From positions 1 through 8,788 of the forward strand of contig CAMBSS010000172.1 in the NCBI GenBank assembly GCA_945870465.1: a stretch of 8,788 nt of DNA. Direction: 5' to 3'. This stretch comes from Bordetella parapertussis. GTDB lineage: Bacteria; Pseudomonadota; Gammaproteobacteria; Burkholderiales; SG8-41. Positions 1 through 6,247 of the stretch are shown in pieces. Position 1 is the first letter of the stretch. The number at the start of each line of letters is the position of its first letter. Under the pieces are notes generated by a model. That model searched no databases. It was not told the DNA's origin and saw only the letters and a program-made list of their open reading frames with translations. The position numbers and the translations under genes were made by a program.

Positions 1-970
1 AGGAAATCTCCACGGGTTTGCCGCTTGCTATGGACTCGATGATGCCTTCGAACGCCGCTATCGTTGCCGTCATTTCAGCCGGCGTGATTGGGTACGGCGC
101 GCCACCAGCGACCGCCTGCGCGAACGCATCGAATTCGGCGCGCAGCGAATCGATTGCCGGATGCACTGTGCGCTCTATGGTTTTGCCTGAACGGCGCACC
201 ACCAACTCGGTCTCACCCAGCGCCTCCGCCGAACCCTTGTCGCCAAACGCGTGCACGCGCCAGTAAAACGGCGACGGCCGCACCGCACCCAGCGTACCGC
301 TCATCCCGTTTTTGAAACGGAACAGCACTGAAATCGTATCGCGCGGATCATGCCCGCCGCGCATGCTGGCGAACCGCGCGCTGACCTCAGCGACCGGGCC
401 GGCCATGCTGACGAACGCATCGAGTATATGGATGCCGGTGCCGGTCATGCCTGCACCCGGCGTTTCCGCGGGCTTGTCGCGCCAACCGGCGAAGAAGTTG
501 CTCGAATTCTCGTTGCTGTAATGGCCTTCGATATGCATGACTTCGCCAAGATCGCCGCTGGCGACCACGCCGCGCAGTGCTGTCATCGCGGGCCAGAAAC
601 GTTTGTTCTGCCCGACGCCGATCACGCGCTTGGCATCGAGACAGGCTTTTACCGCGCGTTCAGCGTCGGCACGCTTCAATGACAAAGGCTTTTCGCAAAA
701 AACGTGCTTGCCCGCGCGCGCCGCGGCGACTATCTGGTCTGCGTGCAGCGAGTGCGGCGTTGCCAGCACCACGGCTGCGATTCTGGGGTCGGCGAGCACT
801 TCGTCAAGTTCGCCGCAAAGCGGGATGCCGTGCTCGCTGGCGAATTCCTGCGTCTCTTCGATTTCCTTCGTCACGCCGCGCACGAACCTCAACTGCGTGC
901 ACTTGCCCTGCACCGCCTTGACGATGTTCTTGCCCCACCAGCCGAGCCCGATAATTGCCGCGTTGACCAC
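1..970 (-). CDS. Gfo/Idh/MocA family NAD(P)-dependent oxidoreductase (3' end beyond window)
   Basis: Reading the minus strand from 970 gives 323 uninterrupted codons that run off the left edge. The start is a GTG with GGGAG five bases upstream; no in-frame ATG precedes it. Residues 4-15 carry a Rossmann nucleotide-binding strand with GLGWWG (8-13). The family's EKP motif is at 93-95, preceded by the AGKHVF strand; the lysine is the usual catalytic/cofactor-contacting residue. The C-terminal alpha/beta domain follows, with GTGIHILD at 177-184, whose histidine is the usual active-site position. Known members oxidise or reduce sugars, inositols or related polyols with NAD(P) in the cytoplasm. 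Family proteins are about 330-380 residues, so only a short C-terminal stretch should be missing. It is divergent from the receptor gene at 1106, with 135 bp between the starts. Family assignment is firm; substrate unknown. Confidence 0.93.
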   Translation of the reverse strand, partial: MVNAAIIGLGWWGKNIVKAVQGKCTQLRFVRGVTKEIEETQEFASEHGIPLCGELDEVLADPRIAAVVLATPHSLHADQIVAAARAGKHVFCEKPLSLKRADAERAVKACLDAKRVIGVGQNKRFWPAMTALRGVVASGDLGEVMHIEGHYSNENSSNFFAGWRDKPAETPGAGMTGTGIHILDAFVSMAGPVAEVSARFASMRGGHDPRDTISVLFRFKNGMSGTLGAVRPSPFYWRVHAFGDKGSAEALGETELVVRRSGKTIERTVHPAIDSLRAEFDAFAQAVAGGAPYPITPAEMTATIAAFEGIIESIASGKPVEIS

Positions 971-1105
971 GATATCTCCCGCGAAAATGCCCACGGATTC
1001 TACCCGATTGCCGGCGGCATCAAGGCAGTGTCAATTCGCGCGGCCTTTTGGCACAATGACGCGAGCATCGCGCGCAGAATCGCGAAACGTCATGCCGGAG
1101 GAGAA

Positions 1106-2071
1106 ATGACCGCCACCGCAAAATCAGGCCTGGTTCCGCTAGCCTTACTGTTGGCTGGCGCAGCTTTCGCGCAGGATTATCCAAACAAACCGATCCGCCT
1201 GGTCGCCCCATTTTCTCCCGGCGGCGCGACCGACGTGCTGGCGCGCATCGTCGGCCAGAAAATCACCGAGCGCATGGGGCAGCCGGTCGTGATTGAAAAC
1301 CGCGTCGGCGCGGGCGGCAACATCGGTGCCGAGCAAGTTGCGAAGGCTGCACCCGATGGCTATACGCTGCTGATGGGCGGCGTGCCGCACGCGATAGGCG
1401 CCAGCCTTTACGCCAAGCTCGGTTACGACATGGTGAAAGATTTGTCCGCAGTCGCCGAAGTCGCGTCGTTTCCCAGTCTGATAGTGCTGCATCCCTCGCT
1501 GCCGGCGAAATCCATCAAAGAACTGATCGCGCTCGCCAAAGCAAGACCCGGCCAGCTCAATTTCGGCTCGGCCGGCAACGGCTCGCCCAACCATCTCGCG
1601 CTCGAACTGTTCGACGCCATGGCCGGCGCGAAAATGACTCACATCCCGTACAAGGGCGCCGGACAGGTCGTCGGCGATCTGCTCGCTGGACAACTGCAGC
1701 TCGCATCCATGGGTTTCCCGATTGCAATGCCACACGTGCAGTCCGGCAAGCTGCGCGCCATCGCGCTGACCGGTGCGACGCGCTCGCCATTGCTGCCGCA
1801 AATACCGACCGTCGCGGAAGCGGGATTGGCAGGTTTCGACGTCACATCCTGGTACGGCGTGTTCGGCCCGGCCGCACTGCCGAAAGAAATGGTCGCCAGG
1901 CTCAATACCGAGATCAGCAACGCCATCACCGCACCCGAACTCAAGGAAAAACTCACCGCGCTGGGGGCCGAGCCTTCAATCAAGTCGCCCGACCAGTTCG
2001 CCCAGTACGTGCGCGAGGAAATCGTCAAATGGGCGAAGGTCGTTAAAGAGTCGGGCGCGAAGCTGGATTGA
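1106..2071 (+). CDS. Bug/TctC-family tripartite tricarboxylate transporter substrate-binding receptor (first copy)
   Basis: A 321-residue protein. The open frame extends back to 704, but that part overlaps the oxidoreductase antisense. The chosen ATG is preceded by GGAGGAG (1097-1103) and starts a classic signal peptide: Lys6, a hydrophobic core (8-20) and an AFA cleavage site at 20-22. The mature part has the Bug family landmarks: PFSPGG followed by TD near residue 40, the ENR-GAGG segment, PDGYTLL, and an HIPYKG strand in the second lobe. Bug receptors are periplasmic two-lobed proteins that bind carboxylates, amino acids or other small organic molecules and normally feed a TctA/TctB permease. 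No permease is present here, as is common for the many orphan Bug genes of Burkholderiales. It aligns end to end with the protein at 2263. Family certain; ligand unknown. Confidence 0.95.
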   Translation: MTATAKSGLVPLALLLAGAAFAQDYPNKPIRLVAPFSPGGATDVLARIVGQKITERMGQPVVIENRVGAGGNIGAEQVAKAAPDGYTLLMGGVPHAIGASLYAKLGYDMVKDLSAVAEVASFPSLIVLHPSLPAKSIKELIALAKARPGQLNFGSAGNGSPNHLALELFDAMAGAKMTHIPYKGAGQVVGDLLAGQLQLASMGFPIAMPHVQSGKLRAIALTGATRSPLLPQIPTVAEAGLAGFDVTSWYGVFGPAALPKEMVARLNTEISNAITAPELKEKLTALGAEPSIKSPDQFAQYVREEIVKWAKVVKESGAKLD

Positions 2072-2102
2072 GCACGCAGAAGCAAGCTTAAAGACCGTTT
2101 GG

Positions 2103-2224
2103 AGCCGCAGATAAATTCTTTTCAATACCCCCTTGAGGGGTACGCGGATGAGCGCAGATACTTCAAAGTAACTAACATCGGCTAGACAGCAGCCCTGGAA
2201 CTTCATCTGCGTTTATCTGCGGCT
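2103..2224. repeat. MITE-like intergenic element with 13-bp inverted ends
   Basis: Positions 2103-2115 (AGCCGCAGATAAA) and 2212-2224 are perfect inverted repeats 122 bp apart edge to edge. The heptamer CGCAGAT occurs four times inside: twice forward (2106, 2153) and twice inverted (near 2204 and 2215). The block at 2143-2159 matches the reverse complement of the right end at 14 of 17 positions. A smaller hairpin, TACCCC/GGGGTA, lies at 2126-2142. No T-run follows either strand of that hairpin, so it is not a classic terminator, and no target-site duplication is obvious. The element fills most of the gap between the two receptor genes. I interpret it as a dispersed non-coding palindromic repeat; this needs other copies in the genome to be confirmed. 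Confidence 0.5.
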
Positions 2225-2262
2225 GATTAGATTTTTTACACACATTGGGGAGGAGACCCACG

Positions 2263-3252
2263 ATGTCGCAGGAATATTTTTACGCCGAACGTAATTTATG
2301 GCGCATCACCGCCGCGGCTTTTGCGTTGTTATGCAGCCCGCTGACGGCAAGCGCCGACTACCCGACGCGCCCCGTCCGCGTCATCGTTCCCTATTCGCCC
2401 GGCGGATCAAGCGACGCCGTCGCGCGCATTTTGAGCCAGAAACTGGGCGAAACACTCGGCCAGCAATTCGTCATCGACAACCGTCCCGGCGCTGCCGGTT
2501 CTCTCGGGCGCGAGATCGTCGCTAAAGCCACACCCGACGGCTACACGCTGCTGATCGGCGATTCGCCGCACACGATCAACGTGCACGTGCTGCGCCATGT
2601 GCCGTACGATCCGATCAAGGACTTCACGCCTATAACGCTAATCGCCACTGCGCCGCAGGTGCTGGTCATCAACCCCGCAGTTCCCGCGCAGACGCTGAAG
2701 GAATTTATCGCTCTGACTGCCGCGCAACCGGGCAAACTCAATTACGGTTCGGGCGGCACCGGTTCGATCACGCATCTCACCGGGGAACTGTTCAAGCTCG
2801 CTGCTCGCGTGGACATCCTGCACGTGCCCTACAAAAGCATCGCGATCGCGCAGACCGACGTCATCGGCGGGCAGATGCAGGCGGCATTTCCCACCATGCC
2901 GGGCGCTACGCCCCACGTTAAATCAGGCCGGCTGCGTGGCCTCGGCGTCAGCAGCGCGCAGCGCACGGCAGCGCTGCCGGATGTGCCGACGTTCGAGGAA
3001 AACGGCCTCTCGGGAATGATAGTGACCAACTGGTTCGGCATATTCGCGCCCGCGCGCCTGCCCCAGCAGCAACTGGCTCGGCTGCACAAATCCGTGCTCG
3101 ATGCCCTGCAGGCGAAGGACGTGCGCACGAAATTCGCGAACCTCGCGCTGGAAATCACGCCGACATCGCCGCGCGAATTCGAAGCCCACCTCAAGAGCGA
3201 GCTCGAAAAATGGGGCAAGGTCGTGAAAGCGGCCGGCATCAAGCCGGAGTAG
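2263..3252 (+). CDS. Bug/TctC-family tripartite tricarboxylate transporter substrate-binding receptor (second copy)
   Basis: A 329-residue paralog of the preceding gene. A TTG six codons upstream is also in frame, but the ATG at 2263 has GGAGGAG (2249-2255) at a seven-base spacing and is preferred. The N-terminus has a charged stretch (1-14), a hydrophobic core (15-28) and an ASA cleavage site at 29-31, giving a periplasmic protein that starts DYP. Landmarks: PYSPGG followed by SD, DNRPGAAG, PDGYTLL and HVPYKS. It lines up with the first receptor over the whole length, but the ligand-facing loops differ (for example GGVPHAIG there against GDSPHTIN here), so a different ligand is likely. Only the 122-bp repeat element and its own ribosome site separate the two, so co-transcription is possible. 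No permease gene follows; a TA module does. Confidence 0.95.
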   Translation: MSQEYFYAERNLWRITAAAFALLCSPLTASADYPTRPVRVIVPYSPGGSSDAVARILSQKLGETLGQQFVIDNRPGAAGSLGREIVAKATPDGYTLLIGDSPHTINVHVLRHVPYDPIKDFTPITLIATAPQVLVINPAVPAQTLKEFIALTAAQPGKLNYGSGGTGSITHLTGELFKLAARVDILHVPYKSIAIAQTDVIGGQMQAAFPTMPGATPHVKSGRLRGLGVSSAQRTAALPDVPTFEENGLSGMIVTNWFGIFAPARLPQQQLARLHKSVLDALQAKDVRTKFANLALEITPTSPREFEAHLKSELEKWGKVVKAAGIKPE

Positions 3253-3262
3253 CCACCCGCCA

Positions 3263-3291
3263 TCGACGAATCGACCGCGACCGCATATAAT
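3263..3291 (+). promoter_or_regulatory. Sigma-70-type promoter of the Phd/PIN toxin-antitoxin operon
   Basis: TCGACG (3263-3268, four of six matches to the -35 consensus) is followed by a 17-bp spacer and a perfect TATAAT (3286-3291). Transcription would begin near 3298, about 25 bases before the antitoxin ATG at 3324. The site lies just after the stop of the second receptor, so the TA genes have their own transcription start. Confidence 0.6.
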
Positions 3292-3292
3292 G

Positions 3293-3313
3293 TGACCAAC
3301 TTTATGACCAACT
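3293..3313 (+). promoter_or_regulatory. Two tandem 9-bp repeats, putative antitoxin operator
   Basis: TGACCAACT occurs at 3293-3301 and again at 3305-3313, a 12-bp period close to one helical turn. The pair sits between the -10 box and the antitoxin start, where Phd-type antitoxins usually bind to repress their own operon. The repeats are direct rather than palindromic, so the operator role is inference from position. The GGAG ribosome site of the antitoxin (3314-3317) directly abuts the second repeat. Confidence 0.4.
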
Positions 3314-3323
3314 GGAGCACATC

Positions 3324-3557
3324 ATGCCCGCGATGAATCTGGCCGCCGCCAAAGCGAATTTGAGCGCCCTGGTAAGCAAAGCCGAGGGCGGCGAAGAAAC
3401 CATCATAATGCGCCGCGGTGAAGCGGTCGCCAAACTTGTGCCCATGACCGGGCGCAAGAAAGCTTTTCGTTCGCGCGCCCAGTTCCGCGCTACGTTGCTT
3501 AAATCGAGAAAATCGAGTGCCACCTTGATTCGTGCAATGCGAGACGAGGGATATTGA
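3324..3557 (+). CDS. Phd/YefM-family type II antitoxin
   Basis: A 77-residue protein. The ATG has GGAG (3314-3317) six bases upstream. Residues 4-40 follow the Phd/YefM pattern: NLAAAKANLSALVSKAEGGE, then a TIIMRRGEAVAKLVP strand-turn-strand that normally forms the dimer and DNA-binding part. The basic C-terminal stretch (44-77) would be the segment that covers the toxin. Its stop overlaps the toxin start (TGATG), the usual coupling in such operons. Known role: it neutralises the partner PIN nuclease and, with it, represses the operon. The promoter and a tandem repeat directly upstream fit autoregulation. Family assignment is firm by pattern and by context. Confidence 0.9.
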   Translation: MPAMNLAAAKANLSALVSKAEGGEETIIMRRGEAVAKLVPMTGRKKAFRSRAQFRATLLKSRKSSATLIRAMRDEGY

Positions 3558-3985
3558 TGGTCTATCTGGATACCAGCTTTATCGCCCCGTTGGTCATCTC
3601 CGAGAACAGCAGCGCAGCGGTAGAAGCTTTGGTCATGAAAGTAAAGTCCGGCGATCTGGTCACGGGGATGTGGACGCAAGTTGAACTCGCAAGCCTGGTG
3701 GCGCGCAAACTGCGCATGGGCGAAATAACCGCCGCTGACGCTGATGCTGTACGGCGCGAGTGCCGTCACATTCTGGAGGAATCATTTAATATTCTAGCTC
3801 CGGCGGCGGCAGACTTTGCGACGGCTACAAAGTATCTCGAAATGCCCAAGACTGGCCTGCGGGCGGGCGACGCATTGCACCTCGCGATTGCGGCGAACCA
3901 TGGCGCCAGGAAAATATGGTCACTTGACCGTGGATTCGTTCAAGCGGGCAAATATCTCAAGCTACCGGTGAGTGCCGGACTGTAG
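3557..3985 (+). CDS. vapC: PIN-domain toxin (VapC-like ribonuclease)
   Basis: A 142-residue protein starting at the ATG that shares one base with the antitoxin stop; GAGGG (3546-3550) lies six bases upstream. The four acidic residues expected of a PIN nuclease metal site are visible: Asp5 in YLDTS, Glu43 in QVELAS, Asp105 in AGDALHLA, and Asp124 in SLDRGF. Length and motif order match VapC toxins, which are Mg-dependent RNases that cleave tRNA or rRNA when not held by the antitoxin. All catalytic residues are kept, so the toxin is probably active. The last ten bases of the gene, including the TAG stop, are repeated immediately downstream (3986-3995). This PIN protein is of a different subgroup from the one at 7246-7641. 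Confidence 0.92.
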   Translation: MVYLDTSFIAPLVISENSSAAVEALVMKVKSGDLVTGMWTQVELASLVARKLRMGEITAADADAVRRECRHILEESFNILAPAAADFATATKYLEMPKTGLRAGDALHLAIAANHGARKIWSLDRGFVQAGKYLKLPVSAGL

Positions 3986-4031
3986 CGGACTGTAGTTAAG
4001 GCACGCCGACGCCAATCTGCCGTTCGCTCCG

Positions 4032-4223
4032 ATGTCCACCAACACATCTCACATTACCGAAAAATTGCTTGCCTCATTTAGCGTCGAGGCCGATACCCGT
4101 TTTGCCGAGATGATTGAATCCGGCGTAGGCATTCAGTGGCAAGACATGCGGGTGTATCTCAAAGCCCGTGCCAACGGTAATAGTGCCCAACCTCCATTGG
4201 CTCACCGTTGGCACAGGTCATAG
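4032..4223 (+). pseudogene. Possible antitoxin relic, C-terminus replaced by repeat DNA
   Basis: A 63-codon frame. Residues 1-50 look like a real small protein: a short N-terminus, a helix with FAEMIESG, then WQDMRVYLKARANG. This pattern resembles small antitoxins that accompany RelE/ParE-type toxins, as I remember them; that is a recollection, not a search. From about residue 48 the frame runs into an 11-bp inverted repeat and the remaining residues look like translated repeat DNA. There is no ribosome site upstream of the ATG and no toxin gene follows. I read it as the stump of a former TA module. It could also be a chance ORF. Confidence 0.35.
4168..4214. repeat. Perfect 11-bp inverted repeat
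   Basis: GTGCCAACGGT at 4168-4178 is exactly mirrored by ACCGTTGGCAC at 4204-4214, with a 25-bp spacer. It begins inside the last conserved codons of the antitoxin-like relic. No T-run follows on either strand. It could be the edge of an inserted or rearranged element, or a transcript-end hairpin. Confidence 0.6.
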
Positions 4224-4249
4224 GTTCCGCCCGGCTATAGGAACTACCC

Positions 4250-4277
4250 TTCGCCCTGAGGTATCGAAGGGTGAACG
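4250..4277 (+). repeat. 28-nt palindromic repeat, copy A
   Basis: TTCGCCCT at 4250-4257 pairs with AGGGTGAA at 4268-4275 (one G-T wobble). The inner positions form tandem G-A mismatches, then a closing G-C pair around a GTAT loop. A second pairing, ACCCTTCG (4246-4253) with CGAAGGGT (4265-4272), is also possible. Copy B lies inverted 14 bp downstream. It resembles the short palindromes with a TGAGGTATCGAAG core that are scattered between genes in many environmental proteobacteria (recollection). Confidence 0.6.
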
Positions 4278-4291
4278 CAACCCAGTTAGTC

Positions 4292-4319
4292 CGTTCATGC
4301 TTCTATACATCAGCACGAA
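4292..4319 (-). repeat. 28-nt palindromic repeat, copy B (inverted)
   Basis: Read on the minus strand this is 22/28 identical to copy A. Its outer stem is longer: GTCCGTTC (4289-4296) pairs with GAACGGAC (4317-4324), continuing inward with TGCT/AGCA. All six differences from copy A fall at paired positions and preserve pairing: C-G to T-A, C-G to G-C, and G-C to T-A. It begins 14 bases past the stop of the ThDP-enzyme gene, so it would form the first hairpin in that gene's 3' untranslated region. Confidence 0.6.
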
Positions 4320-4338
4320 CGGACCGGTTCAGGACTTC

Positions 4339-6171
4339 CTATTTTTCCAGCCCGGCAAGCTTCCTGAAATTCGGCTCGGCATGCGGGAACGGCGGCAGTT
4401 GCCACGTGCCAGTGCCGACCGGACGGATGTCGCGATCGACGGGCACCTCAACCAGGTAAGGCCGGTTAGACTTGATCGCGGTTTCGAGCACACCTTCAAG
4501 ATCGCTCGCGCGTTCGACTTTCGCGCCATCTACGCCCATGGAACGTGCCAGCATCACAAAATCCGCGCTGAAAAGCTTCTTGGTCTTGTCGATCTGGAAG
4601 CTGGTCGCCAGTTCCTGTCCGAACATGCCGAGCTGCATGTCGCGGATCGAGCAGTAGCCGTAGTTGTTCCACACCACCCACACGGCGGGAATGTCGTATT
4701 CCACCGCGGTAGCCAGGATGTGCGGCGTCATCATGAAAGATCCGTCGCCGACCACCGCAATCGCCGGGCTTTCCGGCTGCGCGAGTTTCGCGCCGAGGAT
4801 GCCGCAGGTAGCAAAACCCATGGACGCAAAACCCCATGACTGCAGCAGGTGGCGCGCGCGCCGCGCTTTCCATAATTGCACGACCCAGTTGTGGTGCACG
4901 CCAACGTCGGTCGCGAATATCGCGTTTTCCGGAATGACGTTCGACAGCCCCTTGAGCAGGCGCTCGGGACGCATCGGCATCTGGTCGGACTCCATGAACG
5001 GCTTCTGGTAGTCATCCCAGATTTTTTTGCAGTCCTTGAGCTTCGCCATCCAGTCGTCGTAAGTCTTCGGCTTGGACTTGGTTTTTTCCTGCGCGCGGCG
5101 CACCAGCACTTCAAGGCTCGCGCGGATGTCGCCGAGTATGCCGAGATGCGCCGGATAGTTGCGCCCGATCTCGGAAGGGTCGTTGTCGATCTGGATCAAT
5201 TTGGTCGGCGGCACAGTCAGCGTATAGCCGCTGATCCACGCGCTGGTGGCGCGGTCATCGAAGCTGCAGCCGAGCCCGAGTATTACGTCGGCATTGCGCG
5301 TTGCTTCGTTCGCTGCGTATGGGCCGTTTCTGCCCATAGGGCCGAAACTCAATTCATGCGTTTCGTCTATGGTGCCTTTACCGTTCGGACTGGTGACCAC
5401 CGGAATGCGCAGCAGCTTGATGAAGTCGAGCAGCACTTCAGTCGCTTCACCGATAAGACCGCCCTGCCCGACCAGAATCACCGGACGTTTTGCCGCAAGC
5501 AGCAAGTCCAGCGCCTGATCCAGCGCACCGAGATCACCCGGCGCGCGTTGCATGACCAGCGGATCGGGATCCGGCACCTCACATTCCGCGGATTCCTGGA
5601 ATACATTGAGCGGCACGTCGATGTTCACCGGGCCCGGGCGGCCTGTGCGCAGCAGTCCGAACGCCTGCTTCATCGCCAGCGGCAGCATTTCAACGCGCGA
5701 GGGCTGGAAGCTTTTCTTGACCAGCGGCCGGATCACCGACGGGAAGTCGCCCTGAAAGTAGCGGCCGGTTTCCTGGAACGGCATGCGGTTGAATTGAGTC
5801 GTCGGCACATTGCCGGTGATGGCAAGAAACGCTGACGAATCCATCATCGCGCCGGCAAGCGCGACCGGCATATTGCACGAACCCGGACCGCACGAAGTGT
5901 AAGTCGCGACCGGTTGATGCTTCACTTTGTAATACGCATCGGCCATGTAACCCGCGGCCTGCTCGTGGTGCACCGAGATAGTCCGGATGCGATCGGCCGC
6001 GCTGCATGCAGCATCAAGAAAACCGATATTGCCGTGGCCGCACACGCCGAACAGATACGGCACCTTCTCTTTGATCAGGTACTCGACCATGATCTCGGCG
6101 CCTTTATAGGTCGTGCGCTTGGGTGCGTTGCTCGTGGTTTTGGTCGGTGCGGCGGGGGTCGGCGTGTCCAT
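4339..6171 (-). CDS. ThDP-dependent acetolactate-synthase-like enzyme (IlvB superfamily), substrate unassigned
   Basis: A 610-residue protein. The ATG at 6171 has GGAG (6179-6182) at a seven-base spacing. After a Thr/Pro/Lys-rich leader (1-20) come the three domains of the family. The N-terminal pyrimidine-binding domain has the catalytic Glu70 in HHEQAAGYMADAY. The central Rossmann-like domain spans roughly 220-370. The C-terminal diphosphate-binding domain has GDGS at 475-478 and NN at 502-503, the metal/ThDP motif at normal spacing. Enzymes of this family make or break C-C bonds next to a carbonyl (2-oxoacid decarboxylases, acetolactate synthase, sulfoacetaldehyde acetyltransferase, oxalyl-CoA decarboxylase). 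The motif after NN (YGYCSIRDMQ) is not that of housekeeping IlvB and no IlvN subunit is near, so a catabolic role is likelier. It lies 76 bases after the binding-protein gene and ends the minus-strand gene train. Confidence 0.88.
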   Translation of the reverse strand: MDTPTPAAPTKTTSNAPKRTTYKGAEIMVEYLIKEKVPYLFGVCGHGNIGFLDAACSAADRIRTISVHHEQAAGYMADAYYKVKHQPVATYTSCGPGSCNMPVALAGAMMDSSAFLAITGNVPTTQFNRMPFQETGRYFQGDFPSVIRPLVKKSFQPSRVEMLPLAMKQAFGLLRTGRPGPVNIDVPLNVFQESAECEVPDPDPLVMQRAPGDLGALDQALDLLLAAKRPVILVGQGGLIGEATEVLLDFIKLLRIPVVTSPNGKGTIDETHELSFGPMGRNGPYAANEATRNADVILGLGCSFDDRATSAWISGYTLTVPPTKLIQIDNDPSEIGRNYPAHLGILGDIRASLEVLVRRAQEKTKSKPKTYDDWMAKLKDCKKIWDDYQKPFMESDQMPMRPERLLKGLSNVIPENAIFATDVGVHHNWVVQLWKARRARHLLQSWGFASMGFATCGILGAKLAQPESPAIAVVGDGSFMMTPHILATAVEYDIPAVWVVWNNYGYCSIRDMQLGMFGQELATSFQIDKTKKLFSADFVMLARSMGVDGAKVERASDLEGVLETAIKSNRPYLVEVPVDRDIRPVGTGTWQLPPFPHAEPNFRKLAGLEK

Positions 6172-6247
6172 GATTATTCTCCGTGAATTCTGGCTGAGTG
6201 CTGCGAGGGGTCGATTCTAGGACGCGCCCGGTTGCTAATCAAGCGCG

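Larger units (their letters stand above)
3986..4338. other. Gap between convergent units: relic ORF plus stacked inverted repeats
   Basis: These 353 bases separate the plus-strand toxin gene from the 3' end of the minus-strand ThDP-enzyme gene. The left half holds a short ORF resembling an antitoxin. The right half (4168-4324) is a run of four inverted repeats, listed separately, plus a bulged one at 4221-4246 (GTTCC/GGAAC core). None is followed by a T-run on either strand, so no textbook rho-independent terminator is present, although paired hairpins between convergent genes could still stop or protect both transcripts. No other gene is visible. Confidence 0.6.

Noticed and set aside
997..1034. 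Promoter for the oxidoreductase on the minus strand: TTGACA (1029-1034) and TAGAAT (997-1002)
   Set aside because: The spacer is 26 bp, far from 17; the hexamers do not form a working pair by the usual rule.
704..1105. In-frame N-terminal extension of the first receptor (455-residue version starting at 704)
   Set aside because: It runs antisense through the well-supported oxidoreductase gene and carries no receptor-like sequence; the ATG at 1106 has a strong ribosome site and begins a signal peptide.
2126..2142. TACCCC/GGGGTA hairpin as terminator of the first receptor gene
   Set aside because: No T-run follows on either strand; it is better described as part of the 122-bp repeat element.
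4168..4324. CRISPR array
   Set aside because: The repeats are diverged, inverted relative to each other and not regularly spaced; no cas genes are present.
4876..5835. 319-residue plus-strand ORF
   Set aside because: Antisense shadow of the ThDP-enzyme gene in high-GC DNA; His/Arg/Ala-rich composition, no recognisable domain.
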